From positions 8,796,001-8,860,000 of the forward strand of contig NW_024466218.1 in assembly GCF_017591425.1 (NCBI RefSeq): a stretch of 64,000 nt of DNA, written 5' to 3'. Shown in pieces: positions 35,256 to 45,162 of this stretch. Source of the stretch: Ochotona curzoniae (lineage: Eukaryota; Chordata; Mammalia; Lagomorpha; Ochotonidae). The position numbers and the translations under genes were made by a program. The notes beneath the pieces were generated by a model, which made no database searches, had not been told where the DNA came from, and saw only the letters and a list, made by a program, of their open reading frames with translations. Each line of letters opens with the position of its first letter. Position 1 is the first letter of the stretch.

Positions 35256-36594
35256 TCTTTTAAAAATGATCAACTGCCCTTGTGAATCTGTATGTTTTCA
35301 TGGAAATATATTATGTACACAGGGATAATTGAACTGAAAAATTTGCAGAAGTACATTCTACCTTGAATTTTATTCCCCATTCCCGAAGAATTTTTGAAAG
35401 TACGGAAGAAATGCATATGAAACAGCTCAATATTTATGACTTACCACGTCAAGCAAAGTGATCCTTAAATACCCTGACACTGCTTCCACCCTCTTGTTAC
35501 AAATGAGCAAATTGAGGCAAAGAGAGGTTAAAAACAGCAGAGACCGCTAGCACCATACAACTTTGCAGACTGGGGACTTGAAAGCAAAAGGCTCATTGAC
35601 ATTGTGTTTGCTCTTACTCATAGAACATGGATATGGATACATGTATAAACTGATTGGATCAATATCTGGTTAACTTTAGAAATCCTTCAAGTAAAATACT
35701 TTCAGGAGATCAGAATTCACCCTCAGTGAAAGGGACTGAGTAGAAATATTTTCTGCACAAAGTAGTCAGTTCCTGGTCTAGCTTTGAAACAATACAGAGA
35801 AACATCACTCTTTGTGTACTGGATCCACCACTCTCATTTTGGAGGGAACCCTTGTGACCCTGCCTCTTCCTGCCAGAAAATCAGAAGTGTTTTAATGGTT
35901 TCCTTCTCTTCTTCCTCCTCCTCTGGCATCACGAAGGTGCTTTCCCTGCTTGAGACTTAGCCTTTGTGCTCCTCCTCCTCTTATAATTCTTTGGGTTAAA
36001 TAATTTTGGATCCCACAATTATCTAGAAATCAAGAAGAAAATAAAAAGGTGAAAACTTCAAGACATTCACTTCCAAAGTCCTTTCCACTTCTGCATTACA
36101 GAGAGAAATAAAGCGACCCAGAACCAGTACAGCAAATGAGGTGTGTGACTTAATTCTGGATGTTACAGGGAGGCTTACCGGAGCAGAGCAGCAGATTTCC
36201 CGAGAAGGAGAGGTTGAAGTCTGGAGAAGAATAATTGTACCTACTGGGGACTGAAAAACAAACAGCTTCCAAGGGTTAAGAAGGTTGGGATCCAAGATCC
36301 TTCAGGTGGTATTTGAACCCCTAAAATAGCCTTAGATTGGGGGAAGTTAGCTAAGAATTCAATTACCTAAGTAAAGTATTGCCATAAAGTCATTTGCCTT
36401 AAAAATAATAGTTTCCACCCTGAGATCCAAGGACTAATTATAAGGGAACTCATAGCAGAATTGGATGTGCTTTGTACTTCAGTCTCTTCAGAGAGTAGTT
36501 ACTTTTTAACACAATAAAAAATAAGTATATAACAAGTTATATTAGGTTCAGGTAAGATTTCTGACTAGGTTGATTAAAAATTCTAAAGTTTTGT
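35256..36594. other. No gene; one MIR inside
   Basis: The minus-strand ORF of 90 codons (36023-36295) has no domain. A TTCCTCCTCC-type C/T patch lies at 35905-35985. The MIR at 35460 is listed separately. Confidence 0.4.
35460..35600 (+). repeat. MIR, sense
   Basis: 'tgttacaaatgagcaaattg' followed by 'aggcaaagagaggttaaaaa' is a close match to the MIR segment 'ttttacagatgaggaaactg' and 'aggcacagagaggttaagta'. The 3' portion ('gcagactggggacttgaaag') follows the same order. Confidence 0.75.
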
Positions 36595-36921
36595 GGGACC
36601 TGGTGTGATAGCCTACTGGCTAATGTCCTTGCCTTGAACGTGCCAGGATTCCATATGGGCACCAGTTCTAATCCTGGCAGCCCTGCTTCCCATCCAGCTC
36701 CCTGCTTGTGGCCTGGAAAAGCAGTCGAGCATGGCCCAAAGCTTTGGGACCCTGCACCTGTATGGAGACCCGAAAGAAGTTCCTGGCTCCTGGCTTCAGA
36801 TCGGCTCAGCTCCAGCTGTTGTGGCCACTTGGAAAGTGAATCAATGGATGGAAGATCTTCCTCTCTGTCTCTCCTCCTCTCTATTTATCTGGCTTTGCAA
36901 TAAAAATAAATAACTCTTTAA
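36595..36921 (+). mobile_element. CSINE, full-length, with target-site duplication
   Basis: The head is GGGACCTGGTGTGATAGCCT. It contains 'gattccatatgggcaccagt', the B-box-like GTTCTAATCC, 'ggaaaagcagtcgagcatgg' and a tail 'aataaaaataaataac'. Flanking direct repeats AAAAATTCTAAAGTTTTG (36576-36593) and AAAAATTCTAAGGTTTTG (36922-36939) match at 17 of 18. It belongs to the younger subfamily, with moderate CpG decay. Confidence 0.92.
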
Positions 36922-36939
36922 AAAAATTCTAAGGTTTTG

Positions 36940-37656
36940 CGATGCCTGAAAGAACAGATGACATGTTAAAGCCTCTTGTTCTAAACCCACTTTAGTGTTT
37001 GAAATTTCCTAGAATACACCCGAAGTTATGAATTTAAGTAGAAATTAATATGGGTTTCTTAATATGTTTCAAATATTAAAAAAGGAACCCGAAGAGGATA
37101 AGAAAGTCTAGTGGTTATCTTTTTTCCCCTTGGACTTAATCTTAAATTGTACTGTGGCTGCAGGTGAATCAAGACTCTGCAAAGGCCGGTTTAATTCTTT
37201 CAGTAAGTATTTCTAAAAATTAAAATTGAGTAAGTAGTTATTGTATAGAACACCTGTTCTCTTTACAGTTCTACTGTATGAAGTCAGTATGTTCCAGAGT
37301 TACCATACCAGCACACAGGGGATGGTGCAAGAGGAATGGTGTCATTCAAGTGCTGAGGTGCCCACGGTTTGTCAGCTTTCCAATATATTCATGCTTTGGG
37401 CTCCCCAGGAATAGCAGTCAAACAAAAAGGAAGATGGTTGAAAGCAGCTACCTACTGAGGAGACCAAGTCTGTGTTTTCACACCCGGATTTCCTCCTGCT
37501 CACTTGGCTGTGTGCCTGTCTTGGAAGTGCTTGTTGGGAATGATCTTTAGGAATTGTCTCTTGCCTGCATAACGTAGTCACCTCAAATTTTCCCAAGGTC
37601 CATATATATCAAGCTACCATTGTATTTTCTTAAGATAATATCCTATCCTCATATAT
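36940..37656. other. Unique flank left of the young L1
   Basis: No repeat recognised. ORFs at 37278-37550 and 37372-37596 overlap on opposite strands and have no domain. Importantly, nothing here resembles an L1 3' UTR or poly(T), which would be expected if the L1 to the right were complete. Confidence 0.55.
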
Positions 37657-40600
37657 TCTGTAGTTGAAGGCGAACATGTGGTATCTAATCTTTTGGGATT
37701 CACTCATTTCCCTTAGCATTATAGTTTCCAGTTGTGCCCATTTAGCCACAAAGAACTGCATTTTGTTTTTTTTAACAGCTGAGTAGTATTCCATGGAGTA
37801 GATGAACCAAAGCTTTCTTATCCAATCTTCTATTGATGGGCATTTCGGTTGCTTCCATGTTTTTGCAATTACTGATTGTGCTGCAATGAACATGGGGATG
37901 CATGTTGGTTTGTCGTAAAACAGGTGTTTTGGATATATTCCTAGGAGTGCTATTGCTGGGTCATATGGCATGCAGATTCCGAGTTGTTTGAGTGTTCTCC
38001 AGACTGATTTCCATAAAGGCTGTACCAATTTGCAGCTCCACCAGCAGTGGAGTAGGGTTCCCTTTTCCCCGCATCCTCGCCAGCAAGCGTCGTTGGTGTT
38101 CTTGTTTATGTGGGCCAATCTTACTGGTGTTAGGTGGTACCTCATCGATGTTTTAATTTGGATTTCCCTTATTGCTAGGGAGCTGGAACATTTTTTCATA
38201 TGTTTGTTTGCCATTTGGACTTGCTCCTTTGTGAAATGTTTGCCCATTTCCCTTGCCCATTTCTTGAGTGGCTTGTTTGTTTTGGTTTTTTGGTTGTTTT
38301 GAAGTTCTTTGTATATCCTGGAAATTAGCCCCCTATCGCCTATATCGTGTGCAAAGATCTTCTCCCACTCTGTGGGTTGCTTTTTTACTTTGTTGATTGT
38401 TTCCCTTGCTGTACAGAAGCTTCTTAGTTTGATGAGGTCCCATTTGTTTATTCTGTTCTCAACTGCTATTGCTTTTGGTGTCCTTCTTAGAAAGTCGGAA
38501 CCTACTCCTAGGTCTTGCAGTGTATTTCCTACATTTTCTTGCAAGAGTTTGAAGGTTTCTGGATGTAGGTTTAGGTCTTTTATCCATGTAGATTGGATCT
38601 TAGTGTATGGTGATAGATGTGGGTCTATCCTTTTGTTTCTACAGGCTATCAGCCAGTTGTCCCAACAACATTTACTAAAGAGGCCTTCCCACTTGCTTGA
38701 GCTATCATTGGTCTTTTTGTCAAAGATTAATTGGCTGTATTTGTGTGGGTTCCCTTTTGGTGCTTCTATTCTATTCCATTGATCTTCTTTTCTGTCTTTG
38801 TGCCAGTACCAGGCTGTTTTGATAACCACTGCTCTATAGTATGTCCAGAGGTCCGGGATTGTGATTCCCCCTGCTAATCTCTTATTTTTCAGGATGGTTC
38901 TAGCTATTCGTGGTTTTTTGTGTTTCCAGATGAACTTTTGAATCATTGTATCCAGTTCCGTGAAGAATGTTTTGGGCAATTTGACTGGAATTGCGTTGAA
39001 AATGTATATTGCTTGTGGTAGTATAGACATTTTAATGATATTGATTTTGCCTATCCAGGAGCACGGGATGTTATTCCATCTTTTGAGGTCTTGTTCAATT
39101 TCCTTTTTAAATAGTTTGTAGTTTTCTTCGAATAGGTCTCCTACGCTTTTGGTTAGATTTATTCCCAAATACTTCATACTTCTCTCTGCTATTTTGAATG
39201 GTATCCTGTTGGTTAGATCTTCTTCCATCTTGGTGTTATTTGCGTACACTATGGCTGTTGATTTTCGTTCGTTAATTTTGTACCCCGCCACTCTGCCAAA
39301 CTCTCGTATAAGTTCTAGCAGTTTCTGTATTGATTCTCCTGGTTTTTCTATGTATAGGATTATGTCATCTGCATATAGTGAAAGCTTGACTTCTTCGTTT
39401 CCTATACGTATGCCTTTGATTTCTTTTTCTTGTCTTATGGCCTCTGCAAGTACCTCTAGGACTATGTTGAATAGCAGTGGTGATAGCGGGCACCCTTGTC
39501 TTGTTCCAGATCTCAGTGGGAAGGGTTCTAGCTTTTCTCCATTCAGTATGATACTGGCGTTGGGTTTTTCATAAATTGCTTTAATTATGTTGTGGATTTT
39601 CCCATCTATGCCTACTTTGGCTAGAGTTTTTAGCATGAAGAGGTGTTGGATTTTGTCGAAAGCTTTTTCTGCATCTATTGAAACTATTATGTGGTTCTTG
39701 TTTTGCAGTTTTTGGATATGGTTTATAACATTTATGGATTTCCGAATGTTGAACCATCCCTGCATTCCAGGGATGAATCCTACTTGATCCGGATGAATGA
39801 TCTGTCTGATGATTTTTTGAATTCTATTGGCTAGGATTTTGTTGAGAATTTTAGCATCAATGTTCATCAGAGAGATAGGTCTGTAGTTTTCCTTCTCTGA
39901 TGGTTCTCTGTCCGGTTTTGGGATTAAGGTGATGTTGGCTTCATAGAATGAGTTTGGGAGGGTTGCTTCCTCCTCTATTGTTTTGAAGAGCTTGTAGAGG
40001 ATTGGGGTTAGTTCTGTTCGGAATGTTTTGTAGAATTCTGTAGTGAAGCCGTCTGGGCCTGGGCTTTTTTTCGTTGGGAGATCCTTGATGACTGTTTCAA
40101 TCTCTACCTCGGTTATGGGTTTATTTAATTCTGCAGTTGCCTCCGGACTGAGTTTTGGTAAGTGGTGGGAGTCCAGGAACTTTTCTATTTCTTGGTGGTC
40201 CTCAAATTTGTGGGAGTACAGTTCTTTGTAGTAATTTCTAATTATTTTCTTAATGATTGCAGTGTCTGTTGTTATGTTGCCTTTTTCATCTTTAATGCTA
40301 TTGATTCTCACTTTCTCTTGTTTTTTTTTGGTCAATCGGGCCAGTGGAGTGTCTATTTTGTTTATTTTCTCAAAAAACCAACTTTTTGATTTGTTGATTT
40401 TATGTATAGTTTTTTTGATTTCTATTTGGTTTATCTCCTCCCTTGTTTTGATGATTTCTTGTTTCCTATTGTGCGTGGGACTCTTCTGCTGCTGTTTTTC
40501 CAGATCCTGGAGGTGTGTGGTTAGTTCCTGTATTTGGCGTCTTTCTTGGGCCTTGACATGCGCTCCGATTGCAATGAATCTACCTCTTAGCACTGCTTTG

Positions 40601-41472
40601 GCGGTGTCCCACAAGTTTTGGAATGTTGTATCAGAGTTTTCGTTGGTTTCCATGAATTTTTTGATCTCATCTTTAATTTCTTCTCTGACCCATTGTTCGT
40701 TTAATAGCATATTGTTCAATTTCCAAGAGTGCCTATACTTCCTGGGGAGTTTTGAGTTGTTGATTTCCAGTTTCATCCCATGGTGGTCTGAGAGGGTACA
40801 TGGTATGATACTAATGTTTTGGAAGTTGTTTAGATTCGCTTTATGTCCTATCATGTGATCGATTCTGGAGAAGGTGCCATGCACCGCTGAGAAGAATGTA
40901 TAGTCTGTGGCCTTAGGATAAAAAGTTCTATATATGTCTACTAAGTCTAGTTGTTCTATTGTTTGTGTGAGCTCTGTTGTTTCTTTGTTGAGTTTTTGTT
41001 TCGTGGACCGGTCCATTGTTGTTAGAGGTGTGTTGAGATCGCCTACAAGAATTGTGCGGGTGTCTATGTCTTCCTTTAAGTCTGTAAGTAATTGCTTTAC
41101 GTAACTAGGTGCATTAAGATTCGGTGCATAAACATTAATGATGGTGATTGCTTCTTGATGGATCATTCCTTTCACCAGTATAAAATGGCCTTCCCTGTCT
41201 CTTTTGATATTAGTTAGAATGAAATCTATTTCATCTGAAATTAGGATAGCTACCCCAGCTTTTTTTTCTCGTCTATTGGCGTGAAATATCTTTTTCCATC
41301 CCTTCACTTTCAGTTTCTTTGCATCCTTTCTGGTTAGATGCGTTTCTTGTAGGCAACAGATGGTTGGGTCTTGTTTGATGATCCATTCTATTAATCTCTG
41401 TCTTTTGATTGGTGAATTTAGACCATTTGTGTTGAGAGTTAAAATTGAGAGTTTGCAATTTTGCCCTGCCAT
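37630..41472 (-). CDS. ORF2: L1 ORF2 protein (endonuclease / reverse transcriptase), intact, with a flank-derived C-terminus
   Basis: ORF2p nicks target DNA and reverse-transcribes L1 RNA at the nick (family knowledge). The frame is open from 41502; I prefer the ATG at 41472, which gives 1,280 residues and places key residues at the same numbers as in human ORF2p. In that numbering: endonuclease N14 (LTLNTNGLN), E43 (LQETHL), D145 and N147 (VGDLNTPL), D229/H230 (SDHHG); reverse transcriptase D600 (SIDAEKAFD), [10 protein letters not shown], and the catalytic YADD with D702/D703; zinc knuckle C1130, C1134, H1142, C1147 (CX3CX7HX4C). No stop or frameshift is seen. The last 11 residues (from NYRIYED on) and the TAA stop are encoded by DNA outside the element, because the L1 breaks off two codons before the usual stop. 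Confidence 0.93.
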   Translation of the reverse strand: MAGQNCKLSILTLNTNGLNSPIKRQRLIEWIIKQDPTICCLQETHLTRKDAKKLKVKGWKKIFHANRREKKAGVAILISDEIDFILTNIKRDREGHFILVKGMIHQEAITIINVYAPNLNAPSYVKQLLTDLKEDIDTRTILVGDLNTPLTTMDRSTKQKLNKETTELTQTIEQLDLVDIYRTFYPKATDYTFFSAVHGTFSRIDHMIGHKANLNNFQNISIIPCTLSDHHGMKLEINNSKLPRKYRHSWKLNNMLLNEQWVREEIKDEIKKFMETNENSDTTFQNLWDTAKAVLRGRFIAIGAHVKAQERRQIQELTTHLQDLEKQQQKSPTHNRKQEIIKTREEINQIEIKKTIHKINKSKSWFFEKINKIDTPLARLTKKKQEKVRINSIKDEKGNITTDTAIIKKIIRNYYKELYSHKFEDHQEIEKFLDSHHLPKLSPEATAELNKPITEVEIETVIKDLPTKKSPGPDGFTTEFYKTFRTELTPILYKLFKTIEEEATLPNSFYEANITLIPKPDREPSEKENYRPISLMNIDAKILNKILANRIQKIIRQIIHPDQVGFIPGMQGWFNIRKSINVINHIQKLQNKNHIIVSIDAEKAFDKIQHLFMLKTLAKVGIDGKIHNIIKAIYEKPNASIILNGEKLEPFPLRSGTRQGCPLSPLLFNIVLEVLAEAIRQEKEIKGIRIGNEEVKLSLYADDIILYIEKPGESIQKLLELIREFGRVAGYKINERKSTAIVYANNTKMEEDLTNRIPFKIAERSMKYLGINLTKSVGDLFEENYKLFKKEIEQDLKRWNNIPCSWIGKINIIKMSILPQAIYIFNAIPVKLPKTFFTELDTMIQKFIWKHKKPRIARTILKNKRLAGGITIPDLWTYYRAVVIKTAWYWHKDRKEDQWNRIEAPKGNPHKYSQLIFDKKTNDSSSKWEGLFSKCCWDNWLIACRNKRIDPHLSPYTKIQSTWIKDLNLHPETFKLLQENVGNTLQDLGVGSDFLRRTPKAIAVENRINKWDLIKLRSFCTARETINKVKKQPTEWEKIFAHDIGDRGLISRIYKELQNNQKTKTNKPLKKWAREMGKHFTKEQVQMANKHMKKCSSSLAIREIQIKTSMRYHLTPVRLAHINKNTNDACWRGCGEKGTLLHCWWSCKLVQPLWKSVWRTLKQLGICMPYDPAIALLGIYPKHLFYDKPTCIPMFIAAQSVIAKTWKQPKCPSIEDWIRKLWFIYSMEYYSAVKKNKMQFFVAKWAQLETIMLREMSESQKIRYHMFAFNYRIYEDRILS
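37657..37666. repeat. Left copy of the L1 target-site duplication
   Basis: TCTGTAGTTG, identical to 43938-43947. It directly adjoins the last L1-homologous base at 37667. Confidence 0.7.
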
Positions 41473-41527
41473 GTGATTGTGTTGTGTGTGTGTTGTTGCC
41501 AATGTAGTTGTCTTGTTTGTGCAGCTT

Positions 41528-42490
41528 TTAGTTTGGAGACCTTCTTATTTGCCAGCTTTGTTTGTGATTTGCCTCCTTTTTGTCCGGGACTAGTGCATTT
41601 CTAAGGAGACTTTGCAGAGCTGGTTTTGTGTAGACATATTCTTCTAGTTTTTCTTTGCTATTGAAGTATCTGATTTCGTTCTCATATACAAATGAGATCT
41701 TTGCTGGGTAGATTATTTTTGGTTGACAGTTGTTTTGTTTCAGGACTTGGAAGATCTTTGTCCATTCTCTCCTTGCTTGTAGGGTCTCTTCGGAGAAGTC
41801 AGCAGTGATTCTGATGGGTTTTCCCCTGTATGTGATCTTTTCTCTACTTCGTGCTTGTCTCAGGATTCCTTCTTTGTCTTCATTGGAGTAGAACCTGAGC
41901 ACCGTGTGTCTGGGTGAGGATCTCTTTGGATCATGTCTGTTGGGAGTTCTCTGTCCATCCTGTATGCGGGGTGGATTCGTGTTCCAAGTGTTTTGGAAGT
42001 TTTCCTGTATAATTTCATCAAGCACTGCTTGCATCCCAGATTCTCTTTCTACTCCCTCAGGGAGGCCGATGATCCGAATATTCAGTTTTCTAAGGTAATC
42101 CTTCATCTCTTGCATCATTTTATTAGTTTTGCTGAGGTTTGTCTCCAGCTGTTTAATTCGCTGGGCACTTTCATTTTGTGTGTCTTCTGTTTCAGAGATC
42201 CTTTCCTCTGCCGCATTTATTCTGTTGATGAGGCTTTCAATCTTATTCTCTTGGGCATCCAGTTTGGTTTTGATTTGTTGTATTTCGGTGATTATGCGGT
42301 TCTGGTAGTCTTCCAGCTTTGTGTCCACGTCTCTGAGAAATTTTAGCATTATTTTCATCAATTCCTTTGCTGGTAACACGTCCATGTCTTCATCTCGCAT
42401 CGCCGATATTGATAATGGCTTTTGGCCCATGTTTGGTGGGGTGCTGGCTCTTTCATCTGGAGCACAGCTCTTTCTGGTGGTTTTTCCCAT
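41528..42490 (-). CDS. ORF1: L1 ORF1 protein (RNA-binding chaperone), intact
   Basis: A 320-residue protein that trimerises and coats L1 RNA in the cytoplasm (family knowledge). An N-terminal basic, low-complexity segment is followed by a long heptad-rich coiled coil (about residues 40-130; [20 protein letters not shown]), an RRM beginning at [12 protein letters not shown] (about 134) and a C-terminal domain containing [17 protein letters not shown] (about 195) and [16 protein letters not shown] (about 260). The length is close to other mammalian ORF1 proteins (human 338). The stop is 55 bp before the preferred ORF2 start. No interruption is seen. Confidence 0.92.
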   Translation of the reverse strand: MGKTTRKSCAPDERASTPPNMGQKPLSISAMRDEDMDVLPAKELMKIMLKFLRDVDTKLEDYQNRIITEIQQIKTKLDAQENKIESLINRINAAEERISETEDTQNESAQRIKQLETNLSKTNKMMQEMKDYLRKLNIRIIGLPEGVERESGMQAVLDEIIQENFQNTWNTNPPRIQDGQRTPNRHDPKRSSPRHTVLRFYSNEDKEGILRQARSREKITYRGKPIRITADFSEETLQARREWTKIFQVLKQNNCQPKIIYPAKISFVYENEIRYFNSKEKLEEYVYTKPALQSLLRNALVPDKKEANHKQSWQIRRSPN

Positions 42491-43215
42491 TGCGTTGGTG
42501 TATTCTGGTGGGGCAAATGAACCCGTGTGTTGAGGGGCTGTCAGGTGCTTTCCTGTAGAGATTGGAGCCTGCAGGCGTGGTGTTGCCGGGCGTGGTAATT
42601 TTCAAGGCACCGTTGGTGCGTTCTCAGGGCCCGGGGCTGAAGAGCACCACCTTGGGGGCCCAGTGGATTCCAGGCACACTCTGGGCACCTCTTCAACAGG
42701 TGTGACACCCCAGGGCGTGGAGGGATGGAGGCGCTCTCTGGGTGTGCCCCCTGCACGGGAATCCACAGGACTTAGAAGGTTTTATGTGCTTTCTCCCTGC
42801 GTTCTCCGTGTCAGGGACTGCAAGGTTTTTCAGAGCCCACCTGGTGCGTCTCCCACACACGGGACTGTGGGTGAGGCACTTTCCAGGCGTGGCTCTTGTG
42901 CAGTGAATCCACCACTCGTGGTGTGTGGGTGTTCAGAGCCCCTGCTCCTGTGTGGCTCTCTCACACCGGCCCTTAGCGGGGGAGTGGCCCAGGCGCCCTG
43001 TTATTATTTCACGGCAGGTTCGCACCGTGTCAGTGTGATGCAGGAGTTTTCAGAGCTCTCCTGGTGGGTCGCCCACGCTCAGAACTGCGGGGTGGGAGGC
43101 GAGGGGTGAGCAGTTCACCCTATGGGAGTGGTACCTGCGTGTCGGGGACACACAGCGCTACACTTCCCAAGTCTCAAAGCTCCCCTGACATCTGACACCT
43201 GCGCTGTGGAGGCGG

Positions 43216-43311
43216 CTGCTGCAGGCGGGGCCGCCTAGTCCGCTCGGCTGCTGCAGGCGGGGCCGCCTAATCCGCTCGGCTGCTGCAGGCGGGGCCGCCT
43301 AGTCCGCTCGG
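43216..43311 (-). repeat. 3 x 32 bp tandem repeat in the L1 5' UTR
   Basis: Units 43216-43247, 43248-43279 and 43280-43311. Each begins CTGCTGCAGG and ends TCCGCTCGG on the plus strand. They are identical except for one G-to-A change in the second. A partial 'gtccgctcgg' relation continues no further. Short GC-rich tandem units of this kind (monomers) drive promoter activity in some rodent L1s. Confidence 0.95.
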
Positions 43312-43919
43312 CGCAGCGACCAGGGTCTTCCCGATGTTATCGCGCTTCCACCAGGCAGGATGTGGAGGACTCCAGATCCTCACCAGCAGCCTCTGCGCAC
43401 TGAGACGCACTGGCCCTCTCAGTGTAGGAACATCCGAGGCGCCTTCCTGGTGCCCCCTCAGCCACCAACACCACTGTGCGTAGTTCCCAAGGCATAAACC
43501 CGACAGCTTCAGTCTCTCTGCCCCGCGTTCTCAGAGGCTGGACCCTCAGTAGGGGGTCAAGGAATGCGGAGGCTACCACGTCAACCCCCCCGGCTCACCA
43601 AACGTCCCGCCGCTGCAGTCTGCCTCCGCCTCCCGCCGGCGACGGTCCGCCCGATCTCCCCGCCTCCGGGCTGTCCGCGTCTCCCGTCAGGCCGCTTTCA
43701 AAAGTGACTCAGCAGGTCTGGAGTGGGATGTCGGTTTCTCTACCTTTGCCCTGCTCCGTTCTCGCTGTTCTTCCGAGTTGTGTGGATCTTTTTGGCTCCA
43801 CACTGTCCCAGGGAGCCTCACGGACCTCTCCCTGCGATTCCCTGCTGTTCCACTTTGCTGCTTCTGTAACTTTCTATCCCTCTTTCACTGGACGCTCTCT
43901 CACAGCCTTCCTCCTACGT

Positions 43920-43929
43920 CGGCCATCTT
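43920..43929 (-). promoter_or_regulatory. YY1-like site at the L1 5' end
   Basis: Sense AAGATGGCCG, nine bases from the inferred L1 5' end. It matches the core CCATCTT/AAGATGG recognised by YY1, which directs accurate L1 start-site choice in human L1 (family knowledge). Confidence 0.6.
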
Positions 43930-43937
43930 CTCTCCCC

Positions 43938-43947
43938 TCTGTAGTTG
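43938..43947. repeat. Right copy of the L1 target-site duplication
   Basis: TCTGTAGTTG, identical to 37657-37666, directly after the L1 5' end. A 10-base match is within the usual range for L1 duplications but short enough that chance is not fully excluded. Confidence 0.7.
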
Positions 43948-44009
43948 GATTTTATTTGGTGATTTAGTGTATCTTTAAATATTTTAATTTCTCTAATTAT
44001 ATTTTTTTC

Positions 44010-44250
44010 AACTTTTTTGAAAGAGAGAGCTTGTGTTGGGTCAGGCTGAAGTCAGGAGATAGGAACTCAATCCTAAACTTCCTTAGGGGTGGCCAGGATC
44101 CAAACACTTGAGCTATTATGTGCTGTTTACCAGGACACACATTGTCTAGATCCTGGGATTAGAAGCAGAAATGGGACTTAAAGCCAGGCACTCTGATCTG
44201 AGTGACAGGCATCCCAAGTCACAGCTGCTGCACCAATTGCCCACTCCTGA
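44010..44250 (-). mobile_element. CSINE, older type, minus
   Basis: 'cttttttgaaagagagagct' at the left tail, 'gggtcaggctgaagtcagga', 'gaagcagaaatgggacttaa', and head 'cagctgctgcaccaattgcc' at the right. Decayed; the centre has a 'ttgagctattatgtgctgtt' block typical of older copies. Confidence 0.75.
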
Positions 44251-44300
44251 AATTTATTTTTTGACATAATATTTGTACGTCATACATGGTGTATATGGTT

Positions 44301-44597
44301 GGGTATGGAGTCACAATGGATTAACCTTGTGCTTGGTGTACCACATCACATGTCAGTGTACCTGATTGGATTTCTAGCTACTTCTGCATTCTGTTAATAT
44401 TCTGGTAGGCAGTAGAAGATACCGCAAGTGTGTGGCTCCTTGGTACCCATGCGAGGGACTAGAATGAAGCTTCTAGCTCCTGGATTCTGACTGGGCCCAG
44501 CCCTGGCTCTTTGGGAAATCAATGAATGGAAGATTCCCACCCTCCTCTCTTCTCTTTGTTTTGCTCTGCTTTTAAACTAAATAAATCTTAGAAAAAC
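44301..44597 (+). mobile_element. CSINE, diverged
   Basis: The head 'gggtatggagtcacaatgga' is followed by a poor first half. The 3' half is clear: 'gaatgaagcttctagctcct', 'ggattctgactgggcccagc', 'caatgaatggaagattccc', and the tail 'actaaataaatcttagaa'. Confidence 0.75.
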
Positions 44598-45162
44598 ATG
44601 AGATGCAGTGTCATGATTTGGTACATGTATGCAATATGTAATTATCAAATGAGGGCAATTAGCATTTCCATTTTTTCAAATATTATCTTGTCTGTGTTAG
44701 AAACTTCAAGTAGTTTGCTTCCAGTTATTTCATGGTCTTAACAGTGTGGTATTTTCTTGAAGACTCTCACTGATCACATTAGTTCTCTAACCACAAAGTT
44801 TTGAGTTTTCCACCCCTTATTTAATTCCCAACATACCTATACTTTATCATGTCTGGAGCACAGTTTATGAGGATATGAGGTGTTTTTTTTTAAATGATAT
44901 GCCCCATTAAGATAGTGTTTGACTCTACAGTAGAATTATAGGAGACATCTCAGGTGTACAGGAAAAGATTTTAAAAATATTAAATTTCTAAAAAGTAGAA
45001 GCAGAGTGTTGGAGTAAATATAAATCAAATTATCAGAGTGCTTTTATAGGAAGAGAATAATTATCTGGATATTCTTATTCATGGTATAAACATTATTTGG
45101 TTGGTGAATACATTGAGGATACAATTAGCCACTTAAGCTTTTTATAACTTGTCATGACATAT
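44598..45162. other. Unique DNA, nothing recognised
   Basis: AT-rich, without ORFs of note. Confidence 0.4.

Larger units (their letters stand above)
37667..43937 (-). mobile_element. Young L1 retrotransposon, 5' complete, 3' UTR missing
   Basis: A 6,271 bp L1 on the minus strand. From its 5' end at 43937 (sense GGGGAGAGAAGATGGCCG) it contains a 1,447 bp GC- and CpG-rich 5' UTR, ORF1 (42490-41528), a short spacer, and ORF2 (start at 41472, or 41502 in the longer reading). Both ORFs are open. L1 homology stops in the last codons of ORF2, judged by alignment with copy A where ORF2 ends HMFALI-stop. The 3' UTR, polyadenylation signal and A tail are absent. Identical 10 bp repeats flank it. It looks recently inserted: open frames, high CpG and matching duplications. 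Its RNA would have to end at a flanking signal. Confidence 0.93.
42491..43937 (-). promoter_or_regulatory. L1 5' UTR with internal promoter; CpG-rich
   Basis: 1,447 bp, clearly the most GC- and CpG-rich stretch of the window. The sense strand starts GGGGAGAGAAGATGGCCG; AAGATGGCCG (43929-43920) matches the YY1-type site found at the start of many mammalian L1 5' UTRs and thought to set the transcription start. Inside are a 3 x 32 bp repeat (43216-43311) and loosely reiterated blocks around 'ttttcagag' and 'cctggtg(c/g)gt' (near 42828 and 43048). In most tissues such CpG-rich UTRs are methylated (established for L1). Confidence 0.85.

Noticed and set aside
38309..40858. Long plus-strand ORFs of 66-201 codons
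   Set aside because: They are antisense shadows of the intact L1 ORF2.
43216..43311. CRISPR-like repeat array
   Set aside because: The units are directly tandem with no spacers and lie in an L1 5' UTR of a mammal.
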